Position numbers and translations under genes: made by a program. From Tenebrio molitor (taxonomy: Eukaryota > Arthropoda > Insecta > Coleoptera > Tenebrionidae): 64,000 nt of DNA. The first letter of the stretch is position 1, and every line of letters starts with the position of its first letter. The notes under the pieces were generated by a model. That model saw only the letters and a program-made list of their open reading frames with translations, searched no databases and was not told the DNA's origin. Of the stretch, positions 23,608 to 36,113 are shown one piece after another. The stretch is from positions 13,826,001 to 13,890,000 of the forward strand of contig NC_091048.1 of the NCBI RefSeq assembly GCF_963966145.1, in the 5' to 3' direction.

Positions 23608-26600
23608 TTATTGATTTGATGGTAAAGAACTAAAACAAGACAAAAAAGACAGCATACGTTTCAACTTTTTTAAGCTGATTCGTCGTTTTTTTTTCTTGAT
23701 TTTAGCTTTATCATCATAACACTTATTTTGTGTTATTTCATTACACTCTTGACAAGTTTGGGAAATTTCCTGATTGTTATCACCAAAATTGTCTTCTATC
23801 TCTTTAAATGGTAACATAGATTCTTTGTCGTCAGGGACAAGATTTTGGTTTTCTACAACTAATGATTTACGTTCTTCTGCAATTAATATTTCATGTTCTT
23901 CTGTAACTAATGCTTCATGTTCTTCAGCGATTAACTGTCTTACTTCTTCTTCTGGGACATTTTTTTCTTCTTTTCGATCGCTGAAATTGATCTGTTCATG
24001 TATTCCTTCTTGTGATAAGTTAATTTGCACGGATTTTTGCGAACATTCGATGGTAGTTTGTAACGACTTACTTTCGATGGAACGTATTTCAAGCCCACAG
24101 TTACTCGAATTGTTTGTTTCGATTTGAACTTCAACACAATAACCATCGAGTGATGTTTCCAGCGGTGGATTAATTAAAGCTTTAATGTCGGGACGTTCGA
24201 AAAAACTTCTCGAAACCTGTCTTGACTTTATTGTGGAGTATCCGCTTTCCTCGGAACCAGGAGCGCTAAGCGATTCTGGATATTGATCAATTAATTTTGT
24301 CAATTATTTTAAAGATAAAGCTTACCAACGATGTGATCTTGGCTTCGTACATTTAGTTCTTGATTATTGATGTCGTCTGATACCCCACGGCAACAAGAAA
24401 TTTCACTCAAACTTCCACCATCAACGATCTGGAAGTCGTACCAGTCGTCTACTTTTTTGGTAGTCACAGAAAATTCGTTATCCCCGTCAGAACTTGAAGA
24501 TTTATCAAGTTCTTCAACAGCGTAAGAAAAATCTTTCTTCAAGAAATTATAGTTTTCGCTCATGATTTCGTTTAACGCTTTGTCCATGGGTAATTCAAAC
24601 AATTCCTTAAATTGATCACAGTTCACCAATTCCATACAAGGACAAGGAAGATCGTCTTCGTAGAATTCTTTCATTGTACTGAATGCATTCTCTGTTTCTG
24701 CTGACATGGCTTGTTCTGTTTCGTATGCATTTAATGCAGTCGGAACAATTTCTTTGTTGTCCGAAATAGTTAACCTTGCTTCAGATGAATTAACCACATC
24801 GTTATCATTAGTAGTAACGGTTAAATATCTAATTTCAACAACTTGAGGTGGAATAACTGATGCTTTTTGAACTTTATTTGCCATATTTTTTCGAAGACTG
24901 TCAGAATAAAGTTTACGTTTTTGCCAACGATTCAGCTTCTCATCATCTTTGTACGATTTCGTTAAAAAAAAACTAGTCCCGTTTTTCGACGAATCAAGAG
25001 ATTTGTCGCCAAATGTGCTGTTACTTAACGACGTTCTCGTAGAAGCTCTGTCAAGCGTTTTATACTTTTTTTCCAAACTTATTTTATTATTCTGTTGTAA
25101 TTTTGTGTCGGATTTACTTGTAAAAGAATTCTTGCCAGATTTTCTGCTACTTTTACTCCATACCGAACTGGAACCATCATTAGATAGTTTTGATGGAGAT
25201 TTAATACCTTTCCGAGAACTTGATCTATCTATAAACTCCTTTTGATGACCCAGTGATGATGGTGATAATGATTGATTTCTGCTGTTACTTGAGCTGGGCT
25301 TATTAATATTACGTATTGGTTGTTTATCACTTAATTTGCTCTGTTTAGACAAAGTTGATAATCTACTCGCCTTGGACTCTTTCTGAACAAGTCGTGAGTC
25401 AGTCGATGGACGAGCAGCTTTCTTCTCTTTAGCTTTCAGAGGAACTTCTGTTGGTTTATTTGGAAATGATGCCGGACTAGAAGAAACTCTCACTTTACCA
25501 GATCCAGTAGGTGAACGTAAATGTATTTTATCTTTTACATCGTTATGAACTTTGCTCCTGCACTTTGAAGCAGATGCTGTTTCTACATCTGCTTCCTTAC
25601 CAGCTACAGAACAAGCAAAAAGATCGTTACTTTTCTTATGCGATCTTGAACTTCTTGGCGATTCTTTATTTAATTCAACTAATTTTCCATTGTTACTCAA
25701 AATGGGTATCTTTGACTTGTGAAATCCAAATTTGTTCGTTTTATTTGCTTTACCTTCATCTTTACCAACCCGACTTGTTTTAATGGAATTTTTATCGGAA
25801 TCTGGATTAATAACAACTGAGGAAATGTGAGTTTCAACTTTAAAGTTACATTTTTGGTCAGTTGTAAACTTTCTGGATTTTCTGTGTCGTTTCTTCAAGG
25901 TGTCTTCCATTGATTGTTCCGACATATCTTGGTACATCTTGTTGCTGTCGCTGAACGTTTGATATGCACTACTAATTTCAGATTCACCATCGATATTATA
26001 TCTGTAATACTTTTTAAAGGCTTTCAATTTTTTCTTTTTCTCCAAGAAAACTTCATTTGTAGTGTTTGCAGGAGTTATTTGAACAACTGAGAATGTATTT
26101 TTTACCAAACAAAATTTGTGACGTAAAGGATTAGCTCTGCTCACATTCTGCAACCGACGATTTAATTCCGCTTTCGCACTATCCGGTGATCTACCTTGTT
26201 CTGTAGTTTTATCCCGGGTTTTATTTTTCTTTGTTTTAGAGTGGGTCGTTAAATCACCATTCTCTTGACTTTCACTTTCTTTCGGTTTATGTGGTGACAA
26301 TTTCTTTTCAATTTTTTGTTGCATAGTTGACAAGTCATCAAAAACCAACGCCTCTTTTTGTGTTTGTCTTGATTTTCGTCTTTTTGTAGTTAAATAATTC
26401 TTTTCTGCATCTGAATGATGTTCTTTTAGAAAATCATTAAAAACCACAGCTTCTTTTTGCGTGTGTCGTGATTTTAGTTTATTTATAGTTTTTGTTGTTA
26501 AATAATTCTTTTCTGCGTCTGAATGGTGTTCTTTTATAATGCGTTCACCTTTTGATTTACTTCTTTCATGATGTCGTTTTGGCAAAACTGTTGATACATC

Positions 26601-27410
26601 TTCTTTGCCTTTTTTTTCATTTCTTCTTGACATTTTTTCCGCTTTCTTGGTGGTGCTGTCTATCGAGGTTTTACACGGTAAAAAATCTATGTTAGGATTA
26701 TCTTCGCTGTAGCGATGTACTTTCTTCGAATGTCCACCAATTGTCGAAACGAATTCTGCTTTGTTTTGAAAGCCATCTTGTTTATCAAACACAAAAAACT
26801 TCTTTAAGAAATTGGAACTAGTAGATGTATTTTTTGGAATATCTTTTGTATTACTGATTAGTTTAAATATTTCTTTTTTAGTTAACCACTGGTAATCATC
26901 GTTAGTGCTTTTTTGTGTATGTTTTTGTTCTTTGATGAGTTTTACAATATCGTCTTCTCTCTTCTGAATCCTTCTTTTATCAGGTTCGATGTCATGGCCA
27001 CCTGGTTTGTATGCGCTTCGATTTTGCTTATCATCAGGACATTTATCTGGCACTCCCTCTTTGTGTAATTTTTTCCTGTGCCTCTTTATTTCTTCAGGTG
27101 ATATAAAATATATTTCAGTCTCGCTTGTAACTGTGTTAGGCAGTGATTCTTTTTTTTTGTGTTTTCTGAGAATAGATTCGTTGGATTTCTTTCCCTGACT
27201 CCTGTGTTTATCTTCCGGAGAGTACCTCTTTGACGAACGTCTCGCATTTGGTGTATCTGCGTCATTTGCACTTTTAATTTTCCGTCTGTTCGATTTATCA
27301 GTTTCCTTTTTGTATAAATATTTTACTAGTTTGTCGTTTAATTTTTCATTAGCTTCTTCTTGTAAATTCTTTGATACAAAAAATCCAAATTTTTTAAATT
27401 GCTTATGCAT
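23608..27410 (-). CDS. Unrecognised Lys/Ser-rich, probably disordered protein, 2 exons
   Basis: Exons 27410-24326 and 24275-23608 are joined across a 50-bp GT-AG intron, giving 1250 aa. I do not recognise the family. The N-terminal three quarters are dominated by K, S, R, E and T in short polar runs, which predicts intrinsic disorder. Two adjacent near-copies of KEHHSDAEKNYLTTK with following QTQKEA/HTQKEA segments (about residues 300-350) are an internal duplication. A more ordered, acidic segment near residues 910-960 has CPCMELVNCDQFKELFELP. Exon 2 has a Glu-rich repeat (LIAEEHEALVTEEHEIL) and ends in a basic tail KKKKRRISLKKLKRML. The stop is 160 bp from the convergent XDH stop. A nuclear, scaffold or matrix-type role would be guesswork. 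No transposon signature was seen, so I treat it as a real host gene. Confidence 0.7.
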
Positions 27411-27767
27411 AATATGTTTTCACTTTCCATACAATAACGCATCATAACATGGTGAAGCTTCACTTCTAGGTGGACTTCAAAAACACTTTTTATTGTTTAC
27501 GGTGAAATTGGGTAAAATAACTGTGATGGGTTAGGTGATATAAACGATTGAGTATACTTTCCATTACATAATTTTAATTAGTCGTCGAAATTCAGCTCAA
27601 CGAAAATTTGAAATTTCATCACTGTCAGTCAGAAGTTCCTAGAATTTATTTTTTCACCTAGCAACAAAAACGGTCGGGGGAGTAAAGTAGGTAAATAGGT
27701 ATATTAAAAGTGTTCAAAATAAGCTTACATTATTTGATTTACTATACTTAACAACATATTTATATGA
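27411..27767. other. Spacer upstream of the unknown gene and downstream of COX20
   Basis: 357 bp with no ORF. It should hold the promoter and 5' UTR of the 23608-27410 gene and the 3' UTR of COX20, both on minus. No clear core-promoter motif. Confidence 0.4.
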
Positions 27768-28257
27768 CTATGAAACTTTGGTGTCTTGATTCTCATCTGA
27801 TTCCTTTTCTAGATGTGTGCCTTCGTACAATGCGTTTCTTCTCAACAATTCTTGCATTTGGAGCATTTGGAATTTCATTTGAGAGTATTTGTATCTGCAT
27901 TGTATCCAATATATCAATGTAACACCAGAAAAACTATACACTGCAAAGTTGCAAGCAGCCATCGGTCGACTTTTAAACATGAAATGAGCCAAACCCAATC
28001 CTAAACCACTGTAAATTCCATATAAAATGCTATTTCGAAAACATGGAATTTTCGAAACATCGCGCCCAAAAATCATCAGACTCTAAAAACAAAGTTAGAT
28101 GGCGCTAATAAACCAGACCAAAACGTCATCAATCGTAATGGTGGTAATGACAACCGACAATAAAATAAATATATAAAAGAATTGAAAATTTGTACAGGTT
28201 TTTGTACTTACATACCTTGTCTTCAGGTGGATTCTTTTCGACATTATCGTCAGTCAT
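27768..28257 (-). CDS. COX20: COX20, cytochrome c oxidase assembly protein, 2 exons
   Basis: Exons 28257-28216 and 28082-27768 on minus give 118 aa, the same length as human COX20/FAM36A. Exon 1 encodes MTDDNVEKNPPEDK and joins in phase at a GT-AG intron of 133 bp. The body has the family pattern FGRDVSKIPCFRNSILYG, then two hydrophobic segments (about residues 32-52 and 57-79) separated by a short positively charged loop, and a polar C-terminal helix. The protein sits in the mitochondrial inner membrane and acts as a chaperone for newly made COX2 during copper-site maturation of complex IV. The alternative in-frame Met at 28076 would drop exon 1; the spliced start is preferred because it restores the usual N-terminus. 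It is divergent from Vha55. Confidence 0.85.
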
Positions 28258-28559
28258 TTTACTTTTGTATCACTTTTAAAAGTCGAGCTCGCAAGTGCTA
28301 TAAATCACGTTAGTGTTTAGATTTGTAGGTTAAGGTCGTACGTCGTAGCGTCGTACATTCGTAGTCTGCGCAACTTGGGACATTAACTACAAGAGGTCAC
28401 TTTCCTTGCTCGCGTAAAAAATATAGGAAAACCAAAATAAACTTCTGACTTTGATTCGCATAATTACTGTCTCAATTTTTATAATTATTTAGTTCATGAA
28501 ATCGTAATTAAATTGCAATTTTCTGTAGCTTATACGACGACATCTTTTTGTTGGTAGAG

Positions 28560-28588
28560 TATATAAAAGCGTCACATGACGACACGTG
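28560..28588 (+). promoter_or_regulatory. Vha55 core promoter: TATA-like box plus CLEAR/M-box sites
   Basis: TATATAAAAG at 28560-28569 is followed at once by GTCACATGAC (28571-28580) and CACGTG (28583-28588), 70-90 bp upstream of the Vha55 start codon. GTCACATGAC is an MITF M-box/CLEAR-type E-box. V-ATPase genes are known MITF/TFEB targets, so regulation by insect Mitf is plausible but inferred. Confidence 0.55.
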
Positions 28589-28658
28589 AATCCAATTCCA
28601 ATACTTGACTTGTGCAGTTGCTGATTTTGGTCGGGCTGTAGAGGACGTGTTGTTGAAG

Positions 28659-30809
28659 ATGTCTCATCCAACCAATATATCGGGTAAACAGGCTACAAGG
28701 GAACAAGTTTTGGCAGTTTGCCGTGATTTTGTCTCACAACCAAGACTTAGTAAGTAATTTTTACGGATTTATTTGGTCAAAATCGGCAGAAAATTGGGCG
28801 GGTCGTAGTGTAATGGACGACACAAAACGGGTCATATGACCAAAATTTCCAATGAACCTAAATTTATTTTACCGGAAAATCGATTAACATCAACAAACGA
28901 TCTCAAAATATCTTTTTCGATTGTAGGTTTATGTATATTTTTAAGGAATTTGAAAAGAAATCAGCTGTTTCGTTTGTCATGTGACCAAATCTCATGACAG
29001 CCACTCCTCCTTTTAACTAAAATTTTACTATTTTTATTACAGCTTATAAAACTGTGACTGGTGTAAACGGCCCGTTAGTAATTTTGGACGATGTCAAGTT
29101 TCCCAAGTTCAACGAAATCGTCCAACTTAAGCTGTCCGATGGCAGCATTCGATCCGGGCAAGTGCTGGAAGTCAGTGGATCAAAGGCTGTGGTACAGGTG
29201 TTTGAAGGAACTTCAGGAATTGACGCTAAACACACCGTTTGCGAATTTACCGGAGATATTTTGAGAACACCAGTTTCTGAAGACATGTTGGGGCGAGTAT
29301 TCAACGGTTCGGGCAAACCCATAGATAAAGGTATAATGGTGTTATACATTATGTGTAGATTTGTCGAGTGACATATTTTATTGTAACTTGGCCTCCTGTT
29401 ATTTCATCTTGTGATTTCCTTACCACATTCAATTTAAGGTCCTCCAATTTTGGCTGAAGACTTTTTGGACATTCAGGGTCAACCCATTAATCCGTGGTCG
29501 CGTATTTACCCAGAGGAAATGATCCAGACTGGTATATCTGCTATTGATGTAATGAACTCCATTGCCAGAGGTCAAAAAATTCCAATCTTCTCTGCTGCCG
29601 GTTTACCTCATAATGAAATCGCCGCCCAAATTTGTAGACAAGCTGGTCTGGTCAAGGTGCCTGGCAAATCAGTACTCGACGATCACGAAGATAATTTCGC
29701 CATCGTGTTCGCCGCTATGGGTGTGAATATGGAAACTGCGCGATTCTTTAAACAAGATTTTGAAGAGAACGGTTCCATGGAGAACGTGTGTCTTTTCTTG
29801 AATTTGGCCAATGATCCCACCATTGAGAGAATTATTACTCCCCGTCTCGCCCTTACAGCAGCTGAATTTATGGCCTACCAGTGCGAGAAGCACGTCTTGG
29901 TCATCTTAACTGATATGTCTTCGTACGCCGAGGCTTTGCGTGAGGTAGCGTTATCTTTCAGTTTCAAAAAATAATTCAGATCATACTATGTATTTAATCT
30001 TGCGAAGCAAGACATACTTCTTTGCAGTATCTTTTCAAAATCAAATAATACAAAATAACGATTTTGCGACTTCAAACATTTATGTCAATATACATATAAC
30101 ATAAATTTGTGCCACCAGTTTTGTATTGTAAACTGTTTTGAAATACGTGTAGGTGTCAGCTGCTCGTGAAGAGGTACCTGGTCGTCGTGGTTTCCCTGGT
30201 TACATGTACACCGATTTGGCGACAATTTACGAACGTGCTGGTCGTGTCGAAGGTAGAAATGGTTCGATCACCCAAATCCCAATTCTTACTATGCCCAACG
30301 ACGATATTACCCATCCAATTCCCGATTTAACGGGTTACATTACTGAGGGACAGATCTACGTAGACCGTCAGCTTCACAACAGACAAATTTATCCACCAAT
30401 TAACGTGTTGCCTTCTTTGTCGCGTTTGATGAAGTCTGCCATTGGCGAAGGTATGACAAGAAAAGATCATTCTGATGTGTCCAATCAATTGGTAAGTTAT
30501 CTGAAAGTTTGGTGTAACCTTTCTGATTGTTCTTCTACTTAGTATGCTTGCTATGCCATCGGCAAAGATGTCCAAGCCATGAAAGCCGTCGTCGGTGAAG
30601 AAGCTTTGACTCCTGACGATCTCCTGTACTTGGAATTCTTGTCGAAATTCGAAAAGAATTTCATTACACAAGGTAGTTACGAAAATCGTTCTGTATTTGA
30701 ATCGTTGGATATTGGTTGGCAATTACTCCGTATTTTCCCGAAAGAAATGTTAAAACGTATTCCTGCAGCCACCTTGGCAGAATTTTATCCAAGGGACTCG
30801 CGCCATTAG
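28659..30809 (+). CDS. Vha55: V-type proton ATPase subunit B, 5 exons
   Basis: Exons 28659-28749, 29043-29330, 29439-29944, 30153-30491 and 30543-30809 are in phase with GT-AG introns and give 496 aa (usual about 490). Subunit B is the regulatory nucleotide-binding subunit of the cytosolic V1 sector, alternating with catalytic subunit A. Recognisable features include VNGPLVILDDVKFP, a beta-barrel N-domain, ISAIDVMNSIARGQKIPIFSA-like segments broken by the usual B-subunit P-loop loss, SAAGLPHNEIAAQICRQAG, LVILTDMSSYAEALREV and the C-terminal helix LAEFYPRDSRH. All core blocks are present without stops. The start MSHPTNISGKQ is short relative to vertebrate B but normal for insects. Introns are 51-293 bp, and intron 1 contains E-box motifs. 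Confidence 0.96.
28831..28985. promoter_or_regulatory. Two further palindromic E-boxes in Vha55 intron 1
   Basis: GTCATATGAC at 28831-28840 and GTCATGTGAC at 28976-28985. The second is the exact reverse complement of the promoter M-box at 28571. Together with the promoter sites this makes a cluster within 420 bp. Confidence 0.45.
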
Positions 30810-31460
30810 ATTCTTTTTGTTATTTACCTCACGATAGGTTTGTTTTAAAAATCCACTTATTTTTAGCCACTTGGAACCAATTATGGTGCAATTTTGTAAA
30901 TACCAAACACGTCTATATCGTACTTCATTTTTTCCTCATTTGTAAATTGCAAATGTTACGCCATTTTAATTAACTAAAATATTTTAAAGTAGAAAAAGGA
31001 GACAATATAATTGTAAAATATCACGATAGGCATTGATATTATCATTGTTGTTATCTGTTAATAGCACAATTTTTTTTCTTTATTAAGGAATTAAAGTGGA
31101 AAGTGATGACATTCCAATACATTATAATTCTTGTTATTAAATGTTGTATAAAGCAATACACCTACCAGCTTTCAGTATTTTTATTTTAGTTGTACATTAC
31201 GCGGTGAATGGAAAATGCTATGTAGCGTTCGACAACTCTTTTTTGGTGTTATTATAAGTAAACAACCTAATATCTTTAGATTAGTGTAAAAATTGTGAAT
31301 AAATGTATGATGTTACAAATCTTTAGATTTTGTCATGCTCTACGCCTTGTTTTAATTTAGAGAATGAAGTTACGTGTTTTATGTAAAATATTGTTGAATA
31401 AAGGCTGTACAAATTCTGCATTTTTTTTTCTAAAAATCTACACGAAAATATCGTGTAGAT
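30810..31460 (+). other. Vha55 3' UTR and downstream hairpin
   Basis: AT-rich 3' region with several AATAAA-type signals (31298, 31396). A hairpin ATCTACACGA-AAATA-TCGTGTAGAT lies at 31435-31459, just beyond the last signal, with a T-run before it. No other gene seen. Confidence 0.5.
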
Positions 31461-34393
31461 AAAATAAAAATGGGCGAGTAGTTGCACTGCTCAATGCTCA
31501 TTTGTTGCAGCGCGTTCATATCGTGCGTAGCGTAGCGTCGCTGTGCAGATGTAGTTCAGAATTTAATTTTGTGTTGGTGTCATTTATATTAGATTGAATT
31601 GAATATATTGAAAAGGGGTGAAGTTCGTCAAAATTACTGCAAATAACTTAGGTGAGTTTCTGTATTTTCACAAACGTTAAGTTATTAAAGTTATAAATTC
31701 CGGTTTCGACATAACCTCAATTTTTGCACCGAAAAAAGATAATCACGTTTTTGTCAGTTTTTAGGAAAATAAATACCAACTAATGTTTTACTTTTACTTT
31801 AGATTGACGTGTATGAAATTATATTCTCGAAAAAAAATTCCTTGAAATACCACCTACGACTTTTTAAAATAAAACATAATTTATTTTTGTGCGATTGGTT
31901 CTTCGCCTTACGCAACCCCGAGTAAGCAATCACTTATTAGTGATGTGTCACATGATCCGTCGTGACACGTTGATTGGTATCCGCGTGACTTAAGTCAATT
32001 CTTGTTGTCAAAAAATAAGAAAAAGCAGAATTGTGAGAGTGCAAGCGACCATTGTGTTTTGAGGGGCACTTGTTGGTCGTCCCGCATCGGCTTTTGTCAA
32101 GAGATTGAGAGTTAATTGAAATTGAGTCCGATGTAATTTACGAATTTAGCCCACCATTATCTGTTGTGTGTAATCTCCTCGCCGGCCGACCTTGTTTTAC
32201 AATTACGCAGCGTTGTAGACTAGCAGTCCTCGCTTTTACTCTTCAAAATTTTTTCTTGCGGATCACGCCACCGAAATGACACGTTGACACGTAGTTCATT
32301 GGGCAGGACCGTAACAAAAACAATGCCATTGCCAATGAGAACGTTATCCTCAACAAATAGAGTTGGAGCGGTCGGCGCTGTTACGCCCCTGTTTTAAAAA
32401 CGGTAAATTAACCAGAGTCGGTCGGTTCCCCCGAGCATTTATTACCATGAGTGAGAGGGGACTACCGGTAGAAGAAAACAGAACTCATTCACTCATTGTT
32501 ACATTCGACACTAAGCAAAACGGTACGTTTTCGGGGTGGTTAGTAAGAGCGTTTACCCCAAATCGAAGAATGGACAATCGCACACGTTAATAGTGTTAAA
32601 TAAATTTAAGTAACTTGGTGCGTGACTGGATTTTTTAATTGCCTATGTCGAACGTGGCTAAGTGATATTTTTATATAGTACATGCGGTGGTTGCAATGGA
32701 GACGATTCTAGAGTGTGTTATTCTGATGGGGTTCATGTACTGGGCTTTTCCTAGCTTTTTTTCAGAGGGAATATCCAGGTGTGTATTGAATTGTTTTTCG
32801 ATTATTAGAATATTTGTCCCGAAAGATGTGAAAGTATGCAGATTTTTATATTAGTAACAACAGTGAGAATTTAGTCCGTTCACCTCCTTAAACTCTTTCA
32901 TAATTTATTTTGCTCGCGCTTAATAATAATAAATAATGAAGAATTATGAAACTTTTGTATTTACGGATTTGTGAAGATATTTTAAGAAATGATAAGTCAT
33001 ATGATTTCCGCAATTTACATAGAATATGTTTCTCCAAAATAAAAATTATTATCTTAATAGGAACGTTTTTTCTACAACACTTGTTGCATGTTAAAGTTCA
33101 TCTTTTGTAATAAGTTTTGTTATTATAATTTCATTCGACCCACTTCTTTGATTGGAAGTTGGACCCTTTCTTTCTCAAATAGACTAGTGTTGAAACTTAC
33201 TTACAATAGCGCAAACAATTTGCTATTGGTATCTATTATCTTTATCAGTGATTTACGGCATACACCAAGTTTACTTAAATTTTATAGTAGCTAATAAATT
33301 CAGAAATTACCTTAGTATTATATAAGAAAGTTACCAACGTTTTGCACTAACTTGTCATTGAGTAGGGTTGCTCACCATTTCTATTTTTTCAGTCTTCTGT
33401 ATTATTACAAGTTTAGAAATTTTAGTATACCTACTCCGTCCAGCGAGAGTTAAAATTAACCCAACACTACAAAATGCACTAGAATACATTCATTAGAACA
33501 TAATTTCAGGGCAAAAATGTTACTGCTTGAAGGATATATTTAAAATTTTACGAGCGCTAGGTAGTACATACTTTCTCTACGTAGAATTTAGTGGTTTTCA
33601 TGTCAATTGTCAACCATTCTCTCGCTGCACAAACTTTACTATATTATAATGTTAAATTATTGCGCTTATATTTTTTGACGTTTCATAAGGGAGTTTATTT
33701 GTTGATGATTCATCTCATTTATCCCCTTACTAAAATTTATGCATCATTTATAATACGTAGATTTAGATGCTTGTAACGTAGTTTTTTGGTTCAATGTTTT
33801 GTGTGAAGGAGAAAACCTCGTCATGTTTTCTAAAGAAAATTGAAAGTGCTTAAACGGTTTTTAATATTTTCCTTGAAATGCTATTTAGTATCTAGATAAC
33901 GTATATTTGGCATTGATAATCGAGATGTCCAAAATGTAAATGAAAACCTCATTTTCCACGTAGCTTAAGATTTTTACATTGTCGATGAAGAAAAACTTTC
34001 TTGTGCATGGAAGCAGAACCAGGAAACGTTATGCAGTACAATGTTATTCATTAGGTACATTGTCGGTCAGTTCCTTCAATCTTTGTATGATGATTGAATA
34101 AATAAATTTTATCACGAAAAATGTGGACCATAGTTTGTTTATATTAAAAATTAATTGTAAATTATCTTTAATTACATAGTATAGGTATTAACTATTTTCC
34201 TTGGGCAACAAAATTTACAAAAATAAATTAAGATTTCAGATAATTCAGGTGATACTAACTTGTTTTTGACGAACAAGAATTATAAATGCCACAATTTAGG
34301 AAAGTCAAAGTTCTTATCTGATTTATTGCCATTTGTTAAATTAATATGAAGTGCCATAAAAATCTAACTTGACTGATTTCATCACAACAAAAT
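31461..34393. other. Long intergenic stretch, no convincing gene
   Basis: About 2.9 kb without a supported ORF. ACTTAG followed by GTGAGT near 31652 looks like a splice donor and may mark a non-coding first exon of a gene running out to the right. ORFs at 32363-32590, 33088-33294 and 33591-33776 have no recognised motif and are probably chance. Confidence 0.35.
32696..32778 (+). CDS. Candidate first coding exon (signal/TM-like), weak
   Basis: An ATG opens a hydrophobic 27-residue run (METILECVILMGFMYWAFPS then FFSEGIS) ending at a possible donor AG|GTGTGT. It could be a signal-peptide exon of a gene with a very long first intron. No matching downstream exon was found in the window, so this may be chance. 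Confidence 0.15.
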
Positions 34394-35168
34394 CTAAATT
34401 ACGTAGCCGTTCGTTAGAAACTTTCTAATTTCCGAAAATCGTATTAATATGAAAATTGGTAACCGACTATAATCTACTGCTCCAAGTTGAAATAAAATAT
34501 GTATTTACAAAATAGCCACACTTCCCGAAATACCGGAAATCGACGCCTCTTTAAGTGGAAAGGCCCTATCTTGATTTCAAATTTGGATTCTACCTTAAAT
34601 TTTGATTTTAAAACGTCCTTTTGTCACCGTTTTTGACCTGTCATCTTTTTGTTAAAAAAGCCCAGTTGCAGGGCTTCATTAAAAAATGTATAAGCCATGA
34701 ACCATTGGAAATAGATAATTGATTTTTTTGTATTGAATTTCTAGGCTTGGCCGATCTTTTGCGCCATTAGTGACATTTTTTTCATATTTCATACGCCTAC
34801 TGGAATTTTTCAAAATCGATAATCAAAAAATGTCGAAAAGTTATTTTTTTTAAATGGCAACTTCCATTTCTGTCAGTAGATATAATAGTTATTTAAAGCC
34901 ACTTTTATTAACATTGTGTATGCCTATTTTCAGCCGTTTTGGCGTAATTTCTATTTTAAATAAAGTATTGTTTTCTTTTATCTAGCAATTGTTTTATTAG
35001 AATTTTTATTCAAAACTCGCATTGCAATAAATACATATGTAGTAGATAACAACATTTTTTCCTAAGCGTACTAATCATTGTTGACTGTCTCAATGAAAAC
35101 GGTGCACACATTCAGCTTTGCGTTAAAATATTTGTTTGTTAATTTGCTTATTTTTTATTATTTTATGT
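34394..35168 (+). repeat. Dispersed ~750-bp repeat, copy 1
   Basis: Starts CGTAGCCGTTCGTTAGAAAC and ends near TTAATTTGCTTATTTTTTAT. It aligns along most of its length with 51193-51938. No ORF or terminal inverted repeat obvious. Confidence 0.7.
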
Positions 35169-35261
35169 CCGATCGGGCGATTTTTGCCTACTTATGGACT
35201 AGTTTTTAGGGCGTAATTCAGTATATTATAACCCGGGGCTGTAATAGTAGATTACATACAG

Positions 35262-35368
35262 AGGTGGGAAGTGTTTCATTCCTGTCGAGAGCTAAGATAG
35301 TTTACCAAGGCGTAGCCGAGGTGAACTAATGCTCGAGACAGGAAGGAAACATTTTCCCACCGAGGTTT
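35262..35368 (+). repeat. Variable-arm hairpin a (CGAG type)
   Basis: Long imperfect palindrome. Arms share GGTGGGAA, TTTCcTTCCTGTC and TAGTTTACC with their complements. CGAGA is in the same orientation on both arms (35286-35290 and 35334-35338), so the folded stem has C-G, G.A, A.G, G-C. The centre is CCAAGGCGTAGCCGAGG: a GCGTAGC mini-loop preceded by another C(A/G)AG step. No ORF. Confidence 0.75.
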
Positions 35369-35483
35369 GTATACAATTTAATTCGGAATCATTACATTTT
35401 TAGCAAATAAACAATTAATTTGTTGCAATTTCATTTCTACTGTTTTTCGACAATTCGTGTACGCCACTGGAAAAACGTCATAA

Positions 35484-35556
35484 CAGGGCGGAAAGTGGCC
35501 TATTACTGACCAAGAGAGGGAAGTAAAGATAAAAAGGAATGGTTAACTTTCCGCCC
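35484..35556. repeat. Palindrome i (perfect 12-bp arms)
   Basis: AGGGCGGAAAGT and ACTTTCCGCCCT enclose about 48 bp. It lies 115 bp after hairpin a. It lacks the CGAG arm motif; the loop has ACCAAGAGAGGG. Confidence 0.5.
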
Positions 35557-35748
35557 TCGTATAAGGTTAGGAATGTGTATATTACAATATGATTCCGTTT
35601 TTGCCGCCCTTGTTTATGCCGTTACTACAGTAATAACAATAACTGGCTTCTTCCATCTTCCTGATTTTTGTGTCGTTATTTTAAAATTGAATCTACCTAC
35701 ATTATTATAAAATTCAAAACTTCGACCGGACATAAAATTTTGTGTGTA

Positions 35749-36108
35749 CTATGGCGGCCAAAAAATTTTGGCCGTCACTTTCTTGACATTCAAGTAAAGT
35801 GTAAATAAACCTTTAGGAATCGTAACCCCACTTTCGATTCTTGTCAGTTTGACAATCAGTTTGAAGCTCAGATATTCCAAAAATTCGACATGAATAAATA
35901 AACAAAATTAGAGCAATCGTACATAGATAATCTGAGGCAAACGTTCTGTGTAGTAGAAATGACAAAATAATTTTGAGTTTTGAAATTTACCACCCAAAAA
36001 ATAACGTTCATAATCAAGACGGTAATCATGATGACAATAAAGTACGGATTACATTTTTTTTTTTTGAATTGACAAACAATGACGGCCAAAATTTTTTGGC
36101 CGGCATAG
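35749..36108. mobile_element. 360-bp MITE, TA target
   Basis: Inverted ends CTATGGCGGCCAAAAAATTT (mirror ending 36108), with TA at 35747-35748 and 36109-36110. The ends resemble the 225-bp MITE at 40100 and the MITE at 62838 (GGCGGCC / GGCCGGC cores). Confidence 0.75.
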
Positions 36109-36113
36109 TACCA

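Noticed and set aside
24949..27198. Plus-strand frames opposite the 1250-aa gene
   Set aside because: Low-complexity shadows of a biased coding strand; the minus strand gives one long consistent frame with a spliced second exon.
32363..32590. 75-codon frame in the region right of Vha55 as a gene
   Set aside because: No recognised motif, no splice partners and no neighbouring promoter signal.
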